This document shows, piece after piece, positions 36,745-48,019 of a DNA stretch of 64,000 nt. The notes beneath the pieces are model-generated. The model searched no databases. It worked only from the letters and a program-made list of their open reading frames with translations, and was not told the DNA's origin. The position numbers and the translations under genes are program-made. The DNA is from Seminavis robusta (Eukaryota > Bacillariophyta > Bacillariophyceae > Naviculales > Naviculaceae). The stretch lies in the NCBI GenBank assembly GCA_903772945.1, contig CAICTM010000331.1:1-64000 (forward strand), in the 5' to 3' direction. Positions within the stretch are counted from its first letter, which is position 1. Every line of letters starts with the position of its first letter.

Positions 36745-39700
36745 ATGGCGACGGCAATGACTGTGGACCCATCTGTAGCGCAACCAGCAGCGGTTGCCAC
36801 AGCTTCGGGATGGATTGCCCTGTTGCAAGAGAGCGATCCGACGCTCAAATCGCATGCTCTGAAAAAGCTGTTGGAATGCGTGGATACACTCTGGCACGAA
36901 GTCGCCGAGTGCTTGCCCGACTTGGAAGCCATTGCCGAAGATGCGGACGGATGTCCCTTGGAAATGAGACAACGCGCCGCTGCCGTGGCTTCGCGTGTCT
37001 TTTTCCATTTGGAGGAACCCACTCAGGCGTTGCGGTTGGCTCTGGATGCAGGGGAAGGACATTTTGATGTCCAACAAGCGACACCCTACGTCGAACGGCT
37101 CGTCGCGGCGGCCTTGGATGCCTACTGCTTGGAGCGACGGAAAATGTTGAACGATGATGAAGAACCCAGAACTTCGGCTCCCATGGGCAAACGACCCTCC
37201 CAGATTCTGGCGGCGGGAGAAGTTGGTCTTCCCATGGACCAGCTGCAAGCCCTGGTTCATCGTCTATTGGAGAGCTGCTGTGCTGCCGGAAAATTCGATC
37301 ATGCCTTGGGAATTGCCTTGGAGGCGCGAGAAACTGAAAAAGTCAGGGATGTCTTGCAGGCCAGCAAGCTCGACTCGGGGCTCTTAAAGTACGCCCTCTC
37401 GTCGTGTGTCAAAGTCGTTCAATCCAAAGGCTTTCGTCAAGAAGCTATGGCGGTGATTGCAGAGTGTCTGCAAAAGCAATTTGATGGCGGAAACTCGCTC
37501 GCTGCATACGACCTCATTCTCGTCCATCAGTTGTTGGGGCAACCCAATCCTGTGGCTCAGGTCCTGACCGGACTCATCCAAGGATCCGAAGAAAGTTCGC
37601 TCTTGGCGTTGCAGCTTTGCTTTGATTTGATGGACAGTGGTGATCAGGCATTTGTCAACAGTGTGGCCAAGAAAATGAAAGAGGCCGGAGACCAAGACAA
37701 GGAGGACCTCAAGGAGCGCTGGGAGAGAACTGAAAAGGTCCTCACGGGAGGATTCCCTTCCGAATTGGCACTCTCGTTTTTGCACAAACACTCCAAGGCA
37801 GATCGATTGATTATGGAAAATCTCAAAAAGTCATTGGAGGAACGAGGCAGTGGCGGTCGAAGCTCTGTGTTGCACAATGCTGCCGTCATGACTCACAGCT
37901 ATCTTTACGCCGGGACTACTAATGATTCGTTCCTCAGGGACTACTTGGATTGGATGAAGAAAGCTTCCAACTGGTATGTACGCTAGCTACAGTAGAGGCT
38001 TCTTCGATGGACTCTTTTTGGCTTATGTGTAACTCATTCTCTTGTGTTTGTGTCTGTTAACAGGGCCAAGTTTTCCGCCACAGCTTCGCTCGGAGTCATC
38101 CACGCGTCGCATGTAACAGAAGCTATGCACTTGTTACAACCGTATCTTCCTGCCAACCCGAATGGTGATGGAGACGGCGATGGTGGCGGCACACCCGTCT
38201 CTCCATCGGGTGGTTACGCCGAGGGAGGCTCCCTTTATGCTCTCGGCCTTATCCATGGATCACAAACAGGAACTTCCACCGAGAAGAGAGAAGAGACCAT
38301 TCAATTCCTGCGTGCTCACCTTCGAGCCTCTCACGCCAATGAAGTCATCAGTCATGGAGCGGCGCTTGGAGTGGGTTTGACGGCTTTGGGATCTTCCAAT
38401 TTGGCCATTGTCAACGAATTGAAAGAAGTCTTGGACACAGACTCAGCCGTTGCGGGCGAGGCTGCTGGAATTGCCATTGGGATGGTGCTTGTTGGTTCCG
38501 GAGCTGGAAATGTCCACAATTCACTACCGGCGGCGGACAAGGAAGAACTCATGGAGGTTGTCTCGGAGCTGAAGAACTACGCTCGTGAAACCCAGCACGA
38601 AAAGATCATTCGTGGAATTTCGATGGGTCTAGCTCTAATGAACTACGGACAGGAGGAAAACGCAGATGCTCTGATTGAGGAAATGCGCAGTGACCGTGAT
38701 CCCGTTCTGCGATATGGAGCCCAATATGCCCTGGCTCTGGCGTACTGTGGTACGGGATCCAACAAGGCAATTCGCATTCTTCTGCACACGGCTGTTAGTG
38801 ATGTCAGTGACGACGTTCGAATGGCGTCTGTGATTGGACTGGCATTTGTTCTGTACAAGACCCCTGAGCGTGTGCCTCTGTTGGTCAAGCTGTTGTTGGA
38901 GAGTTTCAACCCTCATGTCCGTTATGCCAGTTGTATTGCCGTCGGTATTGCCATGGCGGGTACAGGCGACTCGGAGAGTGTGTCCATGTTGGAGCCGATC
39001 TTGGACGATATGACTGATTACGTTCGTCAGGGTGCCTTGGTCGGAACGGCACTTATCTATATGCAACAAAGCGATACCTCCAACAGTCGAAAGATTCGTT
39101 CCTTCCGAGAGCGTCTCTCCAACATAATTGGAGAAAAGCATCAAAGCACATTAACCAAAATGGGAGCCATCATTTCCACAGGTATCATTGATGCGGGAGG
39201 ACGTAACTGTTCTCTGTCCCTTGGGTCCAAGAATGGTTTCACGAAAATGCTGAGTGCCGTTGGTGTGACGCTTTGGCTCCAGCACTGGCACTGGTACCCC
39301 ATGATGCACATGTTCAGCCTGGCTCTTACGCCAACTTACACAATCGGATTGAACAAGGTTCGTATTGCGTTGACTGTTGTTATTCTTGTCGCTGATTGCA
39401 TCACGTTTGAATTTCTTTGCTCACCATACATTCTTTTTGGACAGGACTTCAATTATCCCAAGAAGTACGAGATCAACTGCAAGTCCAAGCCTAGCGTGTT
39501 TGCCTATCCAAAGAAGCTGGAAGAAAAGAAAGAAGAGAAGAAGAAGCGAGTAGAGACAGTGACTCTGTCCACCACAGCAAAGGAAAAGGCTCGTCAAGCG
39601 CGAAGGCGTGCCAAGGAAGGCGACAAGGGGGATTCTGCAATGGATATTGATGCCAGTACTAAGGACGACGAGGGGAAGGGCGAAGACAAGGAAAAGAAGG

Positions 39701-40113
39701 AAGGCGACGCCATGGATGTGGATGCCAAGGCTGAGGAGACTGTGGAGAAGCCCAAAAAGAAGAAGCGAGAGCCAGAGCCGACCTCTTTCCGCATTGGCAA
39801 TCCAGCCAGAATCACCATTGCGCAGTCGGAGGTGTGTGAATTTGATTTGGATCAACGCTATCGTCCTGTTCGATCCGAGGAGAAGCCCTTTGGTGTAATC
39901 ATCCTCACAGACAGCACGCCCGGAGAGGAGGAAGATCTGGGCGCTGTCAAAGCTCCATCGTTGGAACCGGAGGGCGAAACAGCGCCACCAGAACCTTTCG
40001 AATGGGTCCCTCCCCCTGTTTCCTCTTCGGACGGTGCCACGGCGATGGACACAACAACCGATGCTGCTGATGACAAGCCGAAGGAAGAATCCGCAGAGAG
40101 CAAATCCGACTAG
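36745..40113 (+). CDS. RPN2: 26S proteasome regulatory subunit RPN2 (PSMD1)
   Basis: Exons are 36745-37973, 38064-39357 and 39445-40113, 1,063 residues. RPN2 is the large scaffold of the 19S regulatory particle base, made of proteasome/cyclosome (PC) repeats; it binds RPN1/RPN10 and ubiquitin-handling factors. The N-terminal helical region starts ATASGWIALLQESDPTLK. The PC repeats are seen as GVIHASHVTEAMHLL, SLYALGLIHGSQ, HGAALGVGLTALG, SGAGNVHNSL, GISMGLALMNYG and YGAQYALALAYCGTGSNKA. The C-terminal FTPT-like LALTPTYTIGLNK...FAYP block is followed by a Lys/Glu-rich tail. ATG 36745 (GACCATGG) is chosen over a TTG 30 bases earlier. The second intron (87 bases) is a multiple of three without a stop, so the genomic frame reads through it. 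The insert NPNGDGDGDGGG near the start of exon 2 is unusual. Confidence 0.92.
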
Positions 40114-40417
40114 CCATAACTCAATCTAATCCCACTAGTATCCCAAAGTTTGGAATTGCATGGTAGAATTCAAAAATAGATTGCTCTATAGAATAAGTCT
40201 AGAGTTGTACATGTCATGTCAATTGGGCTGTGTCGCTGCCGTACTCTGAGGAGTTTCGAGTCCAAGCTTCCGGAAAATCGCGTCGCCTGTTATCTTTTTG
40301 GTTTTGGTTTCATTCAGGTGTATAGTACCTGGTACTCAATCAGCAACGCCCCCACCATATCGAGTTGTCGCTTTTTCTCTCGCATCCGTGAAGCCCCGGA
40401 CGCCTGTCCCAAGCCTC
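40114..40417. other. Tail-to-tail intergenic region
   Basis: This is the 3' flank of RPN2 and of the small minus-strand ORF. Nothing else is recognised. Confidence 0.5.
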
Positions 40418-40906
40418 TCATGTCGACGTTACCAAGCGATGGGGGCTGCCGTTGTCGTCGTTGTTGTTACTGTTGCCATGGCCGCAAGGTGAAGCTCCAT
40501 CGGACATGGATCGAAGTAGCTCTCCCAGATCAGAATGAATCAATTGGTACTTCTTAGTCAAGTCTTGGCCCTGAGATTTGATCATAACGTCTTGCTTGGT
40601 CAGCTCCTTCTTGATTCGCTTGCTCTTCCCGTCAACCAGTCCTCGGATATCCAACGCTTTTGGATGGACTGTCTCGTAGCAGCTATCCTTTTTGGTTGCC
40701 GCATGGTGACGCTTTAGGCCTGCTAGTCGTCGTAGCCTGTGTATTGCGGGATCTCGCATGTCCATCTGGAGCTGTTCCACGCTGACTGGGGCGTTATCGT
40801 CTTCGGAAGCCTTGTCTCCCATCCAGAAGCGTGCCGCTGTCATCATCGTCAAGCGAGGCACAGCGGCCTTCACACGCTGTTCGGCATTGTCGTGTACCAT
40901 AGTCAT
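40418..40906 (-). CDS. Hypothetical 162-residue protein with a histone H4-like segment
   Basis: A single open frame starts at ATG 40906. It is basic in the middle and ends in a Ser/Asn/Asp-rich tail. Residues 53-66 (DPAIHRLRRLAGLKR region) closely match the start of the histone H4 fold, where the canonical sequence has the pattern P-A-I-x-R-L-x-R-x-x-G-x-K-R. A later TKQDVM...SQGQDL weakly echoes the H4 C-terminal part (T-x-x-D-V-x...x-x-Q-G-x-x-L). The central helix region is too short for normal H4, and the N-terminal tail is not the H4 tail. It could be a divergent H4-like or other histone-fold protein, a decayed H4 copy, or chance. Expression is unproven. Confidence 0.5.
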   Translation of the reverse strand: MTMVHDNAEQRVKAAVPRLTMMTAARFWMGDKASEDDNAPVSVEQLQMDMRDPAIHRLRRLAGLKRHHAATKKDSCYETVHPKALDIRGLVDGKSKRIKKELTKQDVMIKSQGQDLTKKYQLIHSDLGELLRSMSDGASPCGHGNSNNNDDNGSPHRLVTST

Positions 40907-41563
40907 GATTATCTGCTGGTGTTGTTGTTGTTTGTTGCTATTCTTTCTCTGTTGATGTGTTCGGTATTTGTTTGATTTGTTTCGTTATGGGTAGATGATG
41001 TCTTTCTCTCGCGGGTGAGAACTGGTGATGTTTGTGATTTCTTTGCTTCTCTTTTGATTTCGCCGTTTTCTTTCGCGAACCCAAATCACCGTCATTGATT
41101 GCCACGATTGGGATCGATTCATCATTCCGTTCGAATCTTGCAGGACTTTGGCTGGTTGCCCGTGCTCCTTCCTGACTTCAGAGTGCCGTAGAAGGGGTCG
41201 CTGGAGAGCTCGACTAACAAACAACAGAACCGCAATCATAATCCAGGCTAAGAACGTTCGGGCTAAATGGATGTCACAGCTGCGTCTTCCGCAATATGTA
41301 GTCCCATCTGGAGAGTGAAATCAGGGCAACACATGACTCAAATTCCGAGCTCTGGCCAGGAAACCTGTTCTGCATGCATACAAGAGGCCAGCTCAAGTAT
41401 GAGATTGCTGATGCTGCTAGCTAGCCAGCTGTACTGCTATGGTCATCCTCTTTCTTGATACGATACGTGCTACTGGAAGTGGGTGATTCTATACAGCGCC
41501 GGTTTCTATGTCACGGGCTGATGAACCAGCCAGGCGCTTGAATTGTTGCTAGGTAGCTAGTTA
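40907..41563. other. Intergenic region, no supported gene
   Basis: This holds the upstream flank of the small H4-like ORF and the downstream flank of the RPA34.5-like gene. A GTTGTT-rich patch is present near 40920-40940. Nothing else is recognised. Confidence 0.5.
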
Positions 41564-42820
41564 TTAGTCATCATCTTCATCCTCCTCCTTCTTCAGCTTC
41601 ATCTCCTTCTTTTGCTTTTTGGCTTCTCGGGCCTCTTTACGCAGTCTTTTGGCCTCTCGCTTCCTCTCTCGCTCGGCTTTACGTTCAGCTTTGCTTTCTT
41701 TCTTGTCAGCAGAAGAGTCGCTGCTACCGCGTTTGCGTTTTGATGCGGCAGGTTTTGCTTGCGCATCGACAATCATCTCTTCTTCTTGTTCAGAATCTTC
41801 TTCTTGCTTCAGAACCTTTCTTCGTTTAGGAGGTGAAGGGGTTTGCTGCTGTGCTTGTGCCGATAATGCCGACAAGATGGAAGATGCTGACAAGGCTCTG
41901 TTTCGCCGTTCTGCCTCTTTTTCCATGAGTTGAGCTGCACCTTTGGCTCCCATGGGTATCCATCTCCGTTTCAACCCAGTTTTCTGTGGCACAGTGTCAT
42001 AGGCTTTGCGAAGTTTGACAGTGGGTCCACCCGTTTGTGTGGTCGACACATTGGGTGCTGGTGCTCGATCACTTCCAGGAGCCAGCTGAGTGGCAGGCAC
42101 TTCTTTCAAAAATGATACCAACTTTAGGTGCCGTTGGAAAGGAACATTGGCAGGAATCAAAGTGTTATCTTTTTTCTTCTTTGCAGATTGTTTTTTCTCC
42201 TCTTCATCATCATCGCTGTCATCACTACTGTCATCTTCATCACTGTCCACGGGTGCTTTCTTTCTATTATTATTTCCTGGATTCGGAACAAGTAGACGAA
42301 AGGATTCGGTTTCTGCTGGATTTCCCCAGCGCAGCGTGAAAGTTTCACCCTTTTTGTTTTTCAAGGAATAGGGCTTGCCGTCATCTGAACTGTCTCCATC
42401 TTCAGGAGGATTCAAGATGCCTGCCCCAGTAGCACAGGCTGCTGGAGCCATTGGGATGGAAATTTGGGTACCATCCAAGGCAGACACTTGGACTGATGTC
42501 GGCAATCGTATACTCCAGAGTTCATAGCGGTCAGGATCCAGTGAGACTCCATTGTTTCCATGGTGGCGGCTGGTACCGTTAGATTCTTCAAGGGAAAATG
42601 TAGGAGGATCCAACCCAAGTGACTTTGGTGGAGTCTTCTTGGCAGAAGATTTTGGTATGGATGCCGCCGATCTTTTCGTTGAAGGCGTCTTGTCCCCTCT
42701 GGACTTTGCTGCTGGAGTGGACTTTTTGGAAGACTTTTTCTTGGCCGAGTCTGCACCCGGAGAAGAAGCATCGGACACTGCCCTCGATCTGCGTGTCTTG
42801 GATCCATTGACGACGACCAT
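41564..42820 (-). CDS. Probable RNA polymerase I subunit RPA34.5-like protein
   Basis: A single exon encodes 418 residues from ATG 42820. The N-terminus is Ser/Lys-rich. Residues ~97-116 read YELWSIRLPTSVQVSALDGT, resembling the ELWLI..P segment that opens the RPA34.5/PAF49 family. Those proteins pair with RPA49 on RNA polymerase I and help transcribe rRNA genes. A central acidic Asp/Ser tract follows, then RKAYDTVPQKTGLKRRWIPMGAKG. The last ~90 residues are a highly charged Lys/Arg/Glu tail ending EEDEDDD, and Lys-rich tails are also typical of RPA34.5. The family call rests on one short motif plus overall composition. A generic nucleolar or chromatin protein is the main alternative. Nuclear location is likely from KKSSKK- and KRKRG-type signals. 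Confidence 0.5.
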   Translation of the reverse strand: MVVVNGSKTRRSRAVSDASSPGADSAKKKSSKKSTPAAKSRGDKTPSTKRSAASIPKSSAKKTPPKSLGLDPPTFSLEESNGTSRHHGNNGVSLDPDRYELWSIRLPTSVQVSALDGTQISIPMAPAACATGAGILNPPEDGDSSDDGKPYSLKNKKGETFTLRWGNPAETESFRLLVPNPGNNNRKKAPVDSDEDDSSDDSDDDEEEKKQSAKKKKDNTLIPANVPFQRHLKLVSFLKEVPATQLAPGSDRAPAPNVSTTQTGGPTVKLRKAYDTVPQKTGLKRRWIPMGAKGAAQLMEKEAERRNRALSASSILSALSAQAQQQTPSPPKRRKVLKQEEDSEQEEEMIVDAQAKPAASKRKRGSSDSSADKKESKAERKAERERKREAKRLRKEAREAKKQKKEMKLKKEEDEDDD

Positions 42821-44276
42821 GATGGATGATCTGGCCGTTGGAATGGCAAAGGTTCGGTTTGGAAATTGGGGATCTTTTCTGCAGAGACCTCCTAGATTGT
42901 AAAGTAGACTAGCTAGGATTGACTTTGCTGGTCAATGGCCTGGTCTACAGATATGTATTATCAGGACGCTCAGAGACTCTGCCGCAACCTTCTTCCATGT
43001 TTTGGGTTGTTGTTGTGGTCGTTGACGGCGGCTTCACTGGAGGGCGTTCAGGTTCTGAGCCGAACTGGGAGAGGAACCGGTACGGGAATCATTCATCGAA
43101 CCAATTCACGAGTCTGCCTCCAACCGCCCGAAGTATGCACTTTCGCCTTTTTTCACGAGCGCCATGCTAATGCTGCCCATTGTATTGACGCCTCGAAACC
43201 TCTGAGAACATGACACAACGGTGCTGTAAGAATATCTCAAAGCAAGGGTAGAAGAAGAGAGCGGATCCTTTTGGCGCCGTTCTATCGTCGCGGCTGCTGC
43301 TGCTGCCGTGGCGGCAGTGAGCGAAGCTCCACGATTAGAAACAGTTTCTTCGAATGTGTTTGACGATACACGACGACGATCGGTGATAGAACTACAGCCT
43401 GTCATTGTGCGGCTGGATGGCGGCTGGAGAGCCATACCGACAACAGTAACAAAAGCAACGGTGTTCATTGGTCAGCAGCAGATTTTCTGTGACTCGGCTG
43501 TTTTCGCTGTGAACTGGGCTCATAAGAGTCGGCTGGGCTGGCTGGCCCATGGTTAGGATGTGGCTCAAGGAAAGCAGCTGGATGGAGGACGAACCCTTTG
43601 AGGCTACCACGAAGAAAAACAACAGCCGGTGATCAGCGAACACCACGGTGGAATAGCATCACGGTGGAAACTGTACGATGTTTCTTCGAGTGTCGGAATG
43701 GACTGGGGTGGTGGCTGTTCATCGTGTCGACTGATGGTTGTGGCCTGGAGTACTGTGGCTGGACGGAGATGCCAACAGGGGGAAATGGCGGAAAACCAAG
43801 GTCACGTCGATACTCGAATCTCATCAACAAGTCGACTTATCATCAGTAGTGTCAACAAGACCACCGGCTACGACGACAGCTGCAAACACTACGATGTTGG
43901 TCCCGGGAACACTCGAATTTACCAACTGTCGGCGGCTGCTTGCGTTTGGGCAGTATGCGTATGAATATGTGTGGGATGGCACGAGACGACCCACTGAGAC
44001 TCCGTGATGGTGATGACAGTGCGTCGAAGCAATCGAGGGCGAAAACAACGACAAATTTTGGATAGTTTGCGCACTGCATCCGCATCAGGTGTCTGAGATG
44101 AAATATGTCAGGTATGCACGTGGTGATTGCTTCCAACAAACTGTGTATTACTATGTTAATGGAATTCTGCTCAAACAGCCTTTCACCACCACAAACACTT
44201 CTTCAACGATATGCCCATAGAGTGCTTCAGCCATCGCAGTGCGTGCTCCAAACAAAATGTCAAACAAGACTTCGTT
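42821..44276. other. 1.45-kb intergenic region, no supported gene
   Basis: This holds the upstream flank of the RPA34.5-like gene and the 3' flank of the disrupted GTPase. A 120-residue minus ORF (43468-43106) has an Ala/Ser/Arg-rich beginning that could be a first exon with a targeting peptide. It has no recognisable domain and no convincing downstream exon, so it is not called. Confidence 0.45.
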
Positions 44277-45768
44277 CTATTTGTACGTTGCTTCCATCAG
44301 GTTCCTGCACTTCCAAGCAATGTGGCCCCAATGGTTTTCATCAGATGGAGAAGAGGGGACCTGGATCTTGGCTAGGCGGCCTGAAACCTCGATGCTTCCG
44401 TTTGAAGCATATAGTCTCCAGTTGTCACTGTGCCCTCGTTTTTGGCACTTAGTTGGCCTTGTGCCACCGCGTCCACAGCCAGCTGGACAGTAGAATGCAT
44501 TTCCATTGTAGCATCCACATGAATTGTGTCTGCTGCTGCCGCAAGTATTGCACTCGCACTGCTTAAGTGTCTTTGGCAAAGCTGAAGCACACCTATTCCG
44601 AAGACTACTAAGGAAAATCATCTCAGTGCAAAATGTAGCACTTGAGAGGGTGTGAAGAAATGACTCAAGGATAGTGATCCAATCATAAAGAGACAAGTCT
44701 TTCCAGGTCACCTTGCCTGGAACCTTTTGGCCCTGGTCCACGGTTCCTCGGTTCTGTTGTTTACAATAGTGACAACGAAGGTCTTCTCCTGTGGCTGAAT
44801 GCATGTTCTCTCCCACTTTTGTTGCCAATTCCAAGTCTTATTTGTTGATCACAACACAGATTTGTTCGCTTACAAGCTCACAAAAGCACTTCTTCACTAG
44901 CTTGACTTCATTTTCCCATCCTACAGAAGCGGCAAAGGCAGCGTATTCCTGCAAGAATGTTGCTGGTTCAGCCAGGACCTCAACTTTGGGATCACTCTTG
45001 AATGCCCCAATCGATTTCTTCTTGCTGGATTGATACCTGGACCAAAATGCCTGTTTGATGGCTCCCATGTCCTTTTCAAGGGCATTGCTTTTCTCATGCA
45101 GAGCCTTTAGCTGAAAACTGGATGGAGTCCCATTTTGCATTGACTGGAGGGCGACGTCAACTTGGTTGTGGAGCAGCCTTGTTTGAGTCTTATGGCCACT
45201 GTCATCTGGATCATCCACCTTGTTGAAGAGAACAATGACTGGGAGGTGTTTCCTGTTAGAAAGATTCTGCTTGATGAGTCTAAGCAAGCCAACCTGCTCC
45301 TCTGTGTTGACTCCTTGCCTCGCATCCATGACAACAACCACAGAATCAAAGTTTTTCCAGTTCTCCTGTACATAGTTCATGTAGATACTGTTGGAGTCTG
45401 CTTCATTGATCCCAGGTATGTCCACCAGGAAAAGAGAGGTGTTCTTGCGCATCTCACACAATGGATCACAGCCAACATTGAACCACTTCTCTTCAATCTT
45501 CTGAGCTTCACGGAGCTCCTTGTTGGATTTTGCAACCTCCTGATGCACCTTGTCAGCATTCTTGATTTCTTCCTTCTGTCCACTGCTCAGACTCTGTGGT
45601 AGCCTCAGTGCTTGGCACAATGCGGAAGAAGTTGATGCCTGCTGTTGTTCGACTCATTGATACTTCTCCAAATTTGTCACCCAGAATGGCATTGAGCACT
45701 GTTGTCTTTCCAACGCTAACATGGCCCAGAAGGGCAACCTTGATCTTAGACCAAGGACTGCTCATCAT
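44277..45768 (-). pseudogene. Dynamin-like GTPase with Cys-rich C-terminal domain, two disruptions
   Basis: From ATG 45768 the frame shows a P-loop (LLGHVSVGKTTVLNAI; GxxxxGKT) and SRTTAGINFF (switch I), then terminates. A second frame, offset by one base near 45570-45600, continues with FLVDIPGINEAD (G3, DxPG), FDSVVVVMDARQG and VIVLFNKVDDPDD (G4, NKxD), then helices, ending at TAA 44838-44840. The same frame then goes on for another 185 codons to 44277 with a Cys-rich domain (RCHYCKQQNRG, QCECNTCG, CGCYNGNAFYCPAGCG, DNWRLYASNGS). That segment keeps protein-like composition. Two separate lesions (frameshift, in-frame TAA) point to a pseudogene. Alternatives are consensus errors, or a gene ending at 44838 with an independent downstream ORF. 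A GTAAGC donor-like site lies just before the TAA, but no intron from it keeps the downstream frame. GTP hydrolysis would be its activity; biological role unknown. Confidence 0.6.
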
Positions 45769-46506
45769 TCTGATCAGCTGAGAGGGAAACGTCAAACGAG
45801 ATCTTGATGATTGTAGCAGCTACTGTACGTCCAGCAACGAACCTTCGCCCGTGAGCACAGAAAAGTCAAGAGGATTGCAGAAAAACGGGAGCCGCAGGCT
45901 CGAAAGCTATAACGCCCCGGACCAGGGAGCTACACATGTGCGAGCTGAAATTTCCCCCTCCGTAACAACACCTATGCATATGTTGCATATATCCGTTCGC
46001 GATCTTCGGCGCACGTCCGTCGGCCAGAGGTATCGGTAACTACACAAAGCGAGGAAGCTGCAAGAGTGCCGGTAGACTGGGACACCTCGATCGCAAGGGC
46101 GGGCATCGCTACAGTTAGAACCGAGGACTGATCAGAAGGGATGCATCGATGCCTGCAAGCATGACCGCAACGACGGATCGAACGGTTGGCTCTCCGCTCA
46201 TCGGATTAGTTTTTGGAACGACACAAACGACCATGATAGGCGGCTTGTTTTTTAGCAATGATTTTACATGTTTCTCTAAGGCCGCATCCAAGTCTGTATG
46301 GTCGAGGCCTGACAACCCGCGATCGCTTTCGTCCCGTTGCTCCATTGTTACCTGCGGCCGCAGGCACCGGGTGTCGTCACCGTCGAGAAAAAAGGAAGAC
46401 ACTCTGAACGAAACAGAAACCATCGCACAAGCAGCCACAAACACACAAGCACACCCCCGATCACTGAGTGGCGATGCGCTGGAGCTGATCGAATCGATGA
46501 GCTTGG
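45769..46506. other. Intergenic region, no supported gene
   Basis: Opposing ORFs of 109 (minus, 46444-46115) and 128 codons (plus, 46149-46535) overlap here. Neither has a recognisable domain, and at most one can be real. Confidence 0.45.
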
Positions 46507-48019
46507 CTAAAGCGTTGCTTCAACACCTACTTTAGTGGCCGTGGCGTTCTTGACACTGGAAGTAAACATCTCCAATCTGCTGGAAAAGAACGCTTGCCGA
46601 CGTTGGCTTTCCTCCTTCGCGTGCTTTTCCATCTCTTCGGTCAGAAGGTGGTTGTCCACCATCGTCTTTTGAATGTGAGATTCCGTCTCGGCAATCTCAG
46701 TTGCTTGCTTCTGGTGGATTTCTTCGACCATCTGCAGCAAGTGTTCAACCTTTTGGACCAACTCGTCCCGAGATTCTTCGAGGACCTTCAAGAACTTTTC
46801 TTGGATTTCAGTCATGCGAGTGACTGCTTCCTCGTAGCGACGGCACAAATCTGCACGCTCTTCATGCGGCTCGACGATCATTTCTTTCGTAATCTCGCCA
46901 TCGTCGTTTGTACCTGTACCGTTGCTCGTAGAACTGTCTTCGTTATCGGGTTGATGCTAGACCGAGCGAATTGAGAAATGAGGACGATGGCAAAAGGGAC
47001 GACGACAAAACAGACGGGCACAACAGACAGAAGCATTGGTTGCTCACCTCGTCTTCGTCCTGAGACACCTTCTCCTGGGTCTCTGCGTCTGCTTCATCTT
47101 CTACAGGAGCTGGGATACCATGAATACGGGCCAACAAATTTTCGCGTGTGTTGTGCCAATCGTCATCAGCCCTGTGCATCGCATTGGTAAGCTCGGTTCG
47201 TTGCTTGTGATTGTGAATCAGTTGTTTCTTTGTTTTGTCTGAAAGGCGTTCGAGTTTGCCCTGCTTGCTTTTGTATTCGCCTTCGACCCATTCAAGAAAT
47301 TCATGGATCTTGGATCCCATCTTGCCTTCAAATGTCTGGTGCGCGGCCCGCAATCGTTGAGTGGCGTCGGCCCAGCGTTGCTGCCCGTTCAAGAATTGCT
47401 GGAGATTGTACGGCACGGACCCTTCCGACTTCTTCTGTGCGACGAACGCATTCCACTGCTCCTCTGCCTCCTTCTCCTCTTCGGTGGGTTGATCATGCTC
47501 CTCCTCGTTGTCAACGTTTTCGTCTTGATTTTCCTCCTCGCGGCTCTCACGTTCTTTCTGTTCTCCACGGTAGTGGTTGCCAGTGGCGTTTCCCTGGAGA
47601 AGGACATGGTGCGACGAAAAACTGATTGGTTGAAGCAGTTGAAGACGAAATGAGCAACCCACAAGCACATTGAACACGACTCTTACCTCTTCTTCATCCT
47701 CCTCCTCGACGCCGTCGTTGTCAAAGTCGACCGTTTGGTTTCGGTCGTCTTTGTCGTGGTGGTCACCCCCATGAGCTGTCTCCTCTGTACCGAACTGTGG
47801 TGGAGGAAGCACCGCAGCTCCATCAAAAATCGAGGCTCCTTCGTCATTTTCGGGGCCTTTGAATCGCTTGCTTGGATGGGGCGTTCCGCGACGCACCATC
47901 ATGGCTTGGCTTTCCTCCAACTCGTCATCCCCCCGATCGTGGACATGATCAAAGACAACTCGCCTTTGTGACGCAGCAACGTGAGGCGCTGTGGCTTCCA
48001 TTTCACCCGAGTCTCTCAT
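46507..48019 (-). CDS. Acidic coiled-coil protein of unknown function
   Basis: Exons on the minus strand are 48019-47687, 47593-47048 and 46956-46507, 442 residues, all phase 0. ATG 48019 is used; the TTG at 48031 is not. The N-terminal third is rich in Asp/Glu/His and low in hydrophobics. The middle runs EEEEHDQPTEEEKEAEEQW into helices with QQFLNGQQRWADATQRLRAAH and IHEFLEWVEGEYKSKQGKLERLSDKTKKQL. The third exon is a long amphipathic helix (ERADLCRRYEEAVTRMTEIQEKF...VEHLLQMVEEIHQKQ), a clear coiled coil. Intron 1 (93 bases, 47686-47594) is a multiple of three and stop-free, so it could be retained in frame. I do not recognise a family. A scaffold or cytoskeletal role would be a guess. It is divergent from Rab1 with 350 bases between starts. 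Confidence 0.7.

Noticed and set aside
43106-43468. 120-codon minus ORF with an Ala/Ser-rich beginning
   Set aside because: It could be a first exon with a targeting peptide, but I found no convincing domain or continuation.
44800-44890. Possible intron with a GTAAGC donor just before the in-frame TAA of the disrupted GTPase
   Set aside because: Removing the only reasonable-length segment (79 bases, CAG acceptor) puts the downstream Cys-rich region out of frame and reaches a stop quickly, so a splice explanation was not adopted.
46115-46535. Overlapping plus (128 codons) and minus (109 codons) ORFs
   Set aside because: Neither has a recognisable domain, and the two overlap almost completely in opposite senses; evidence is insufficient for either.
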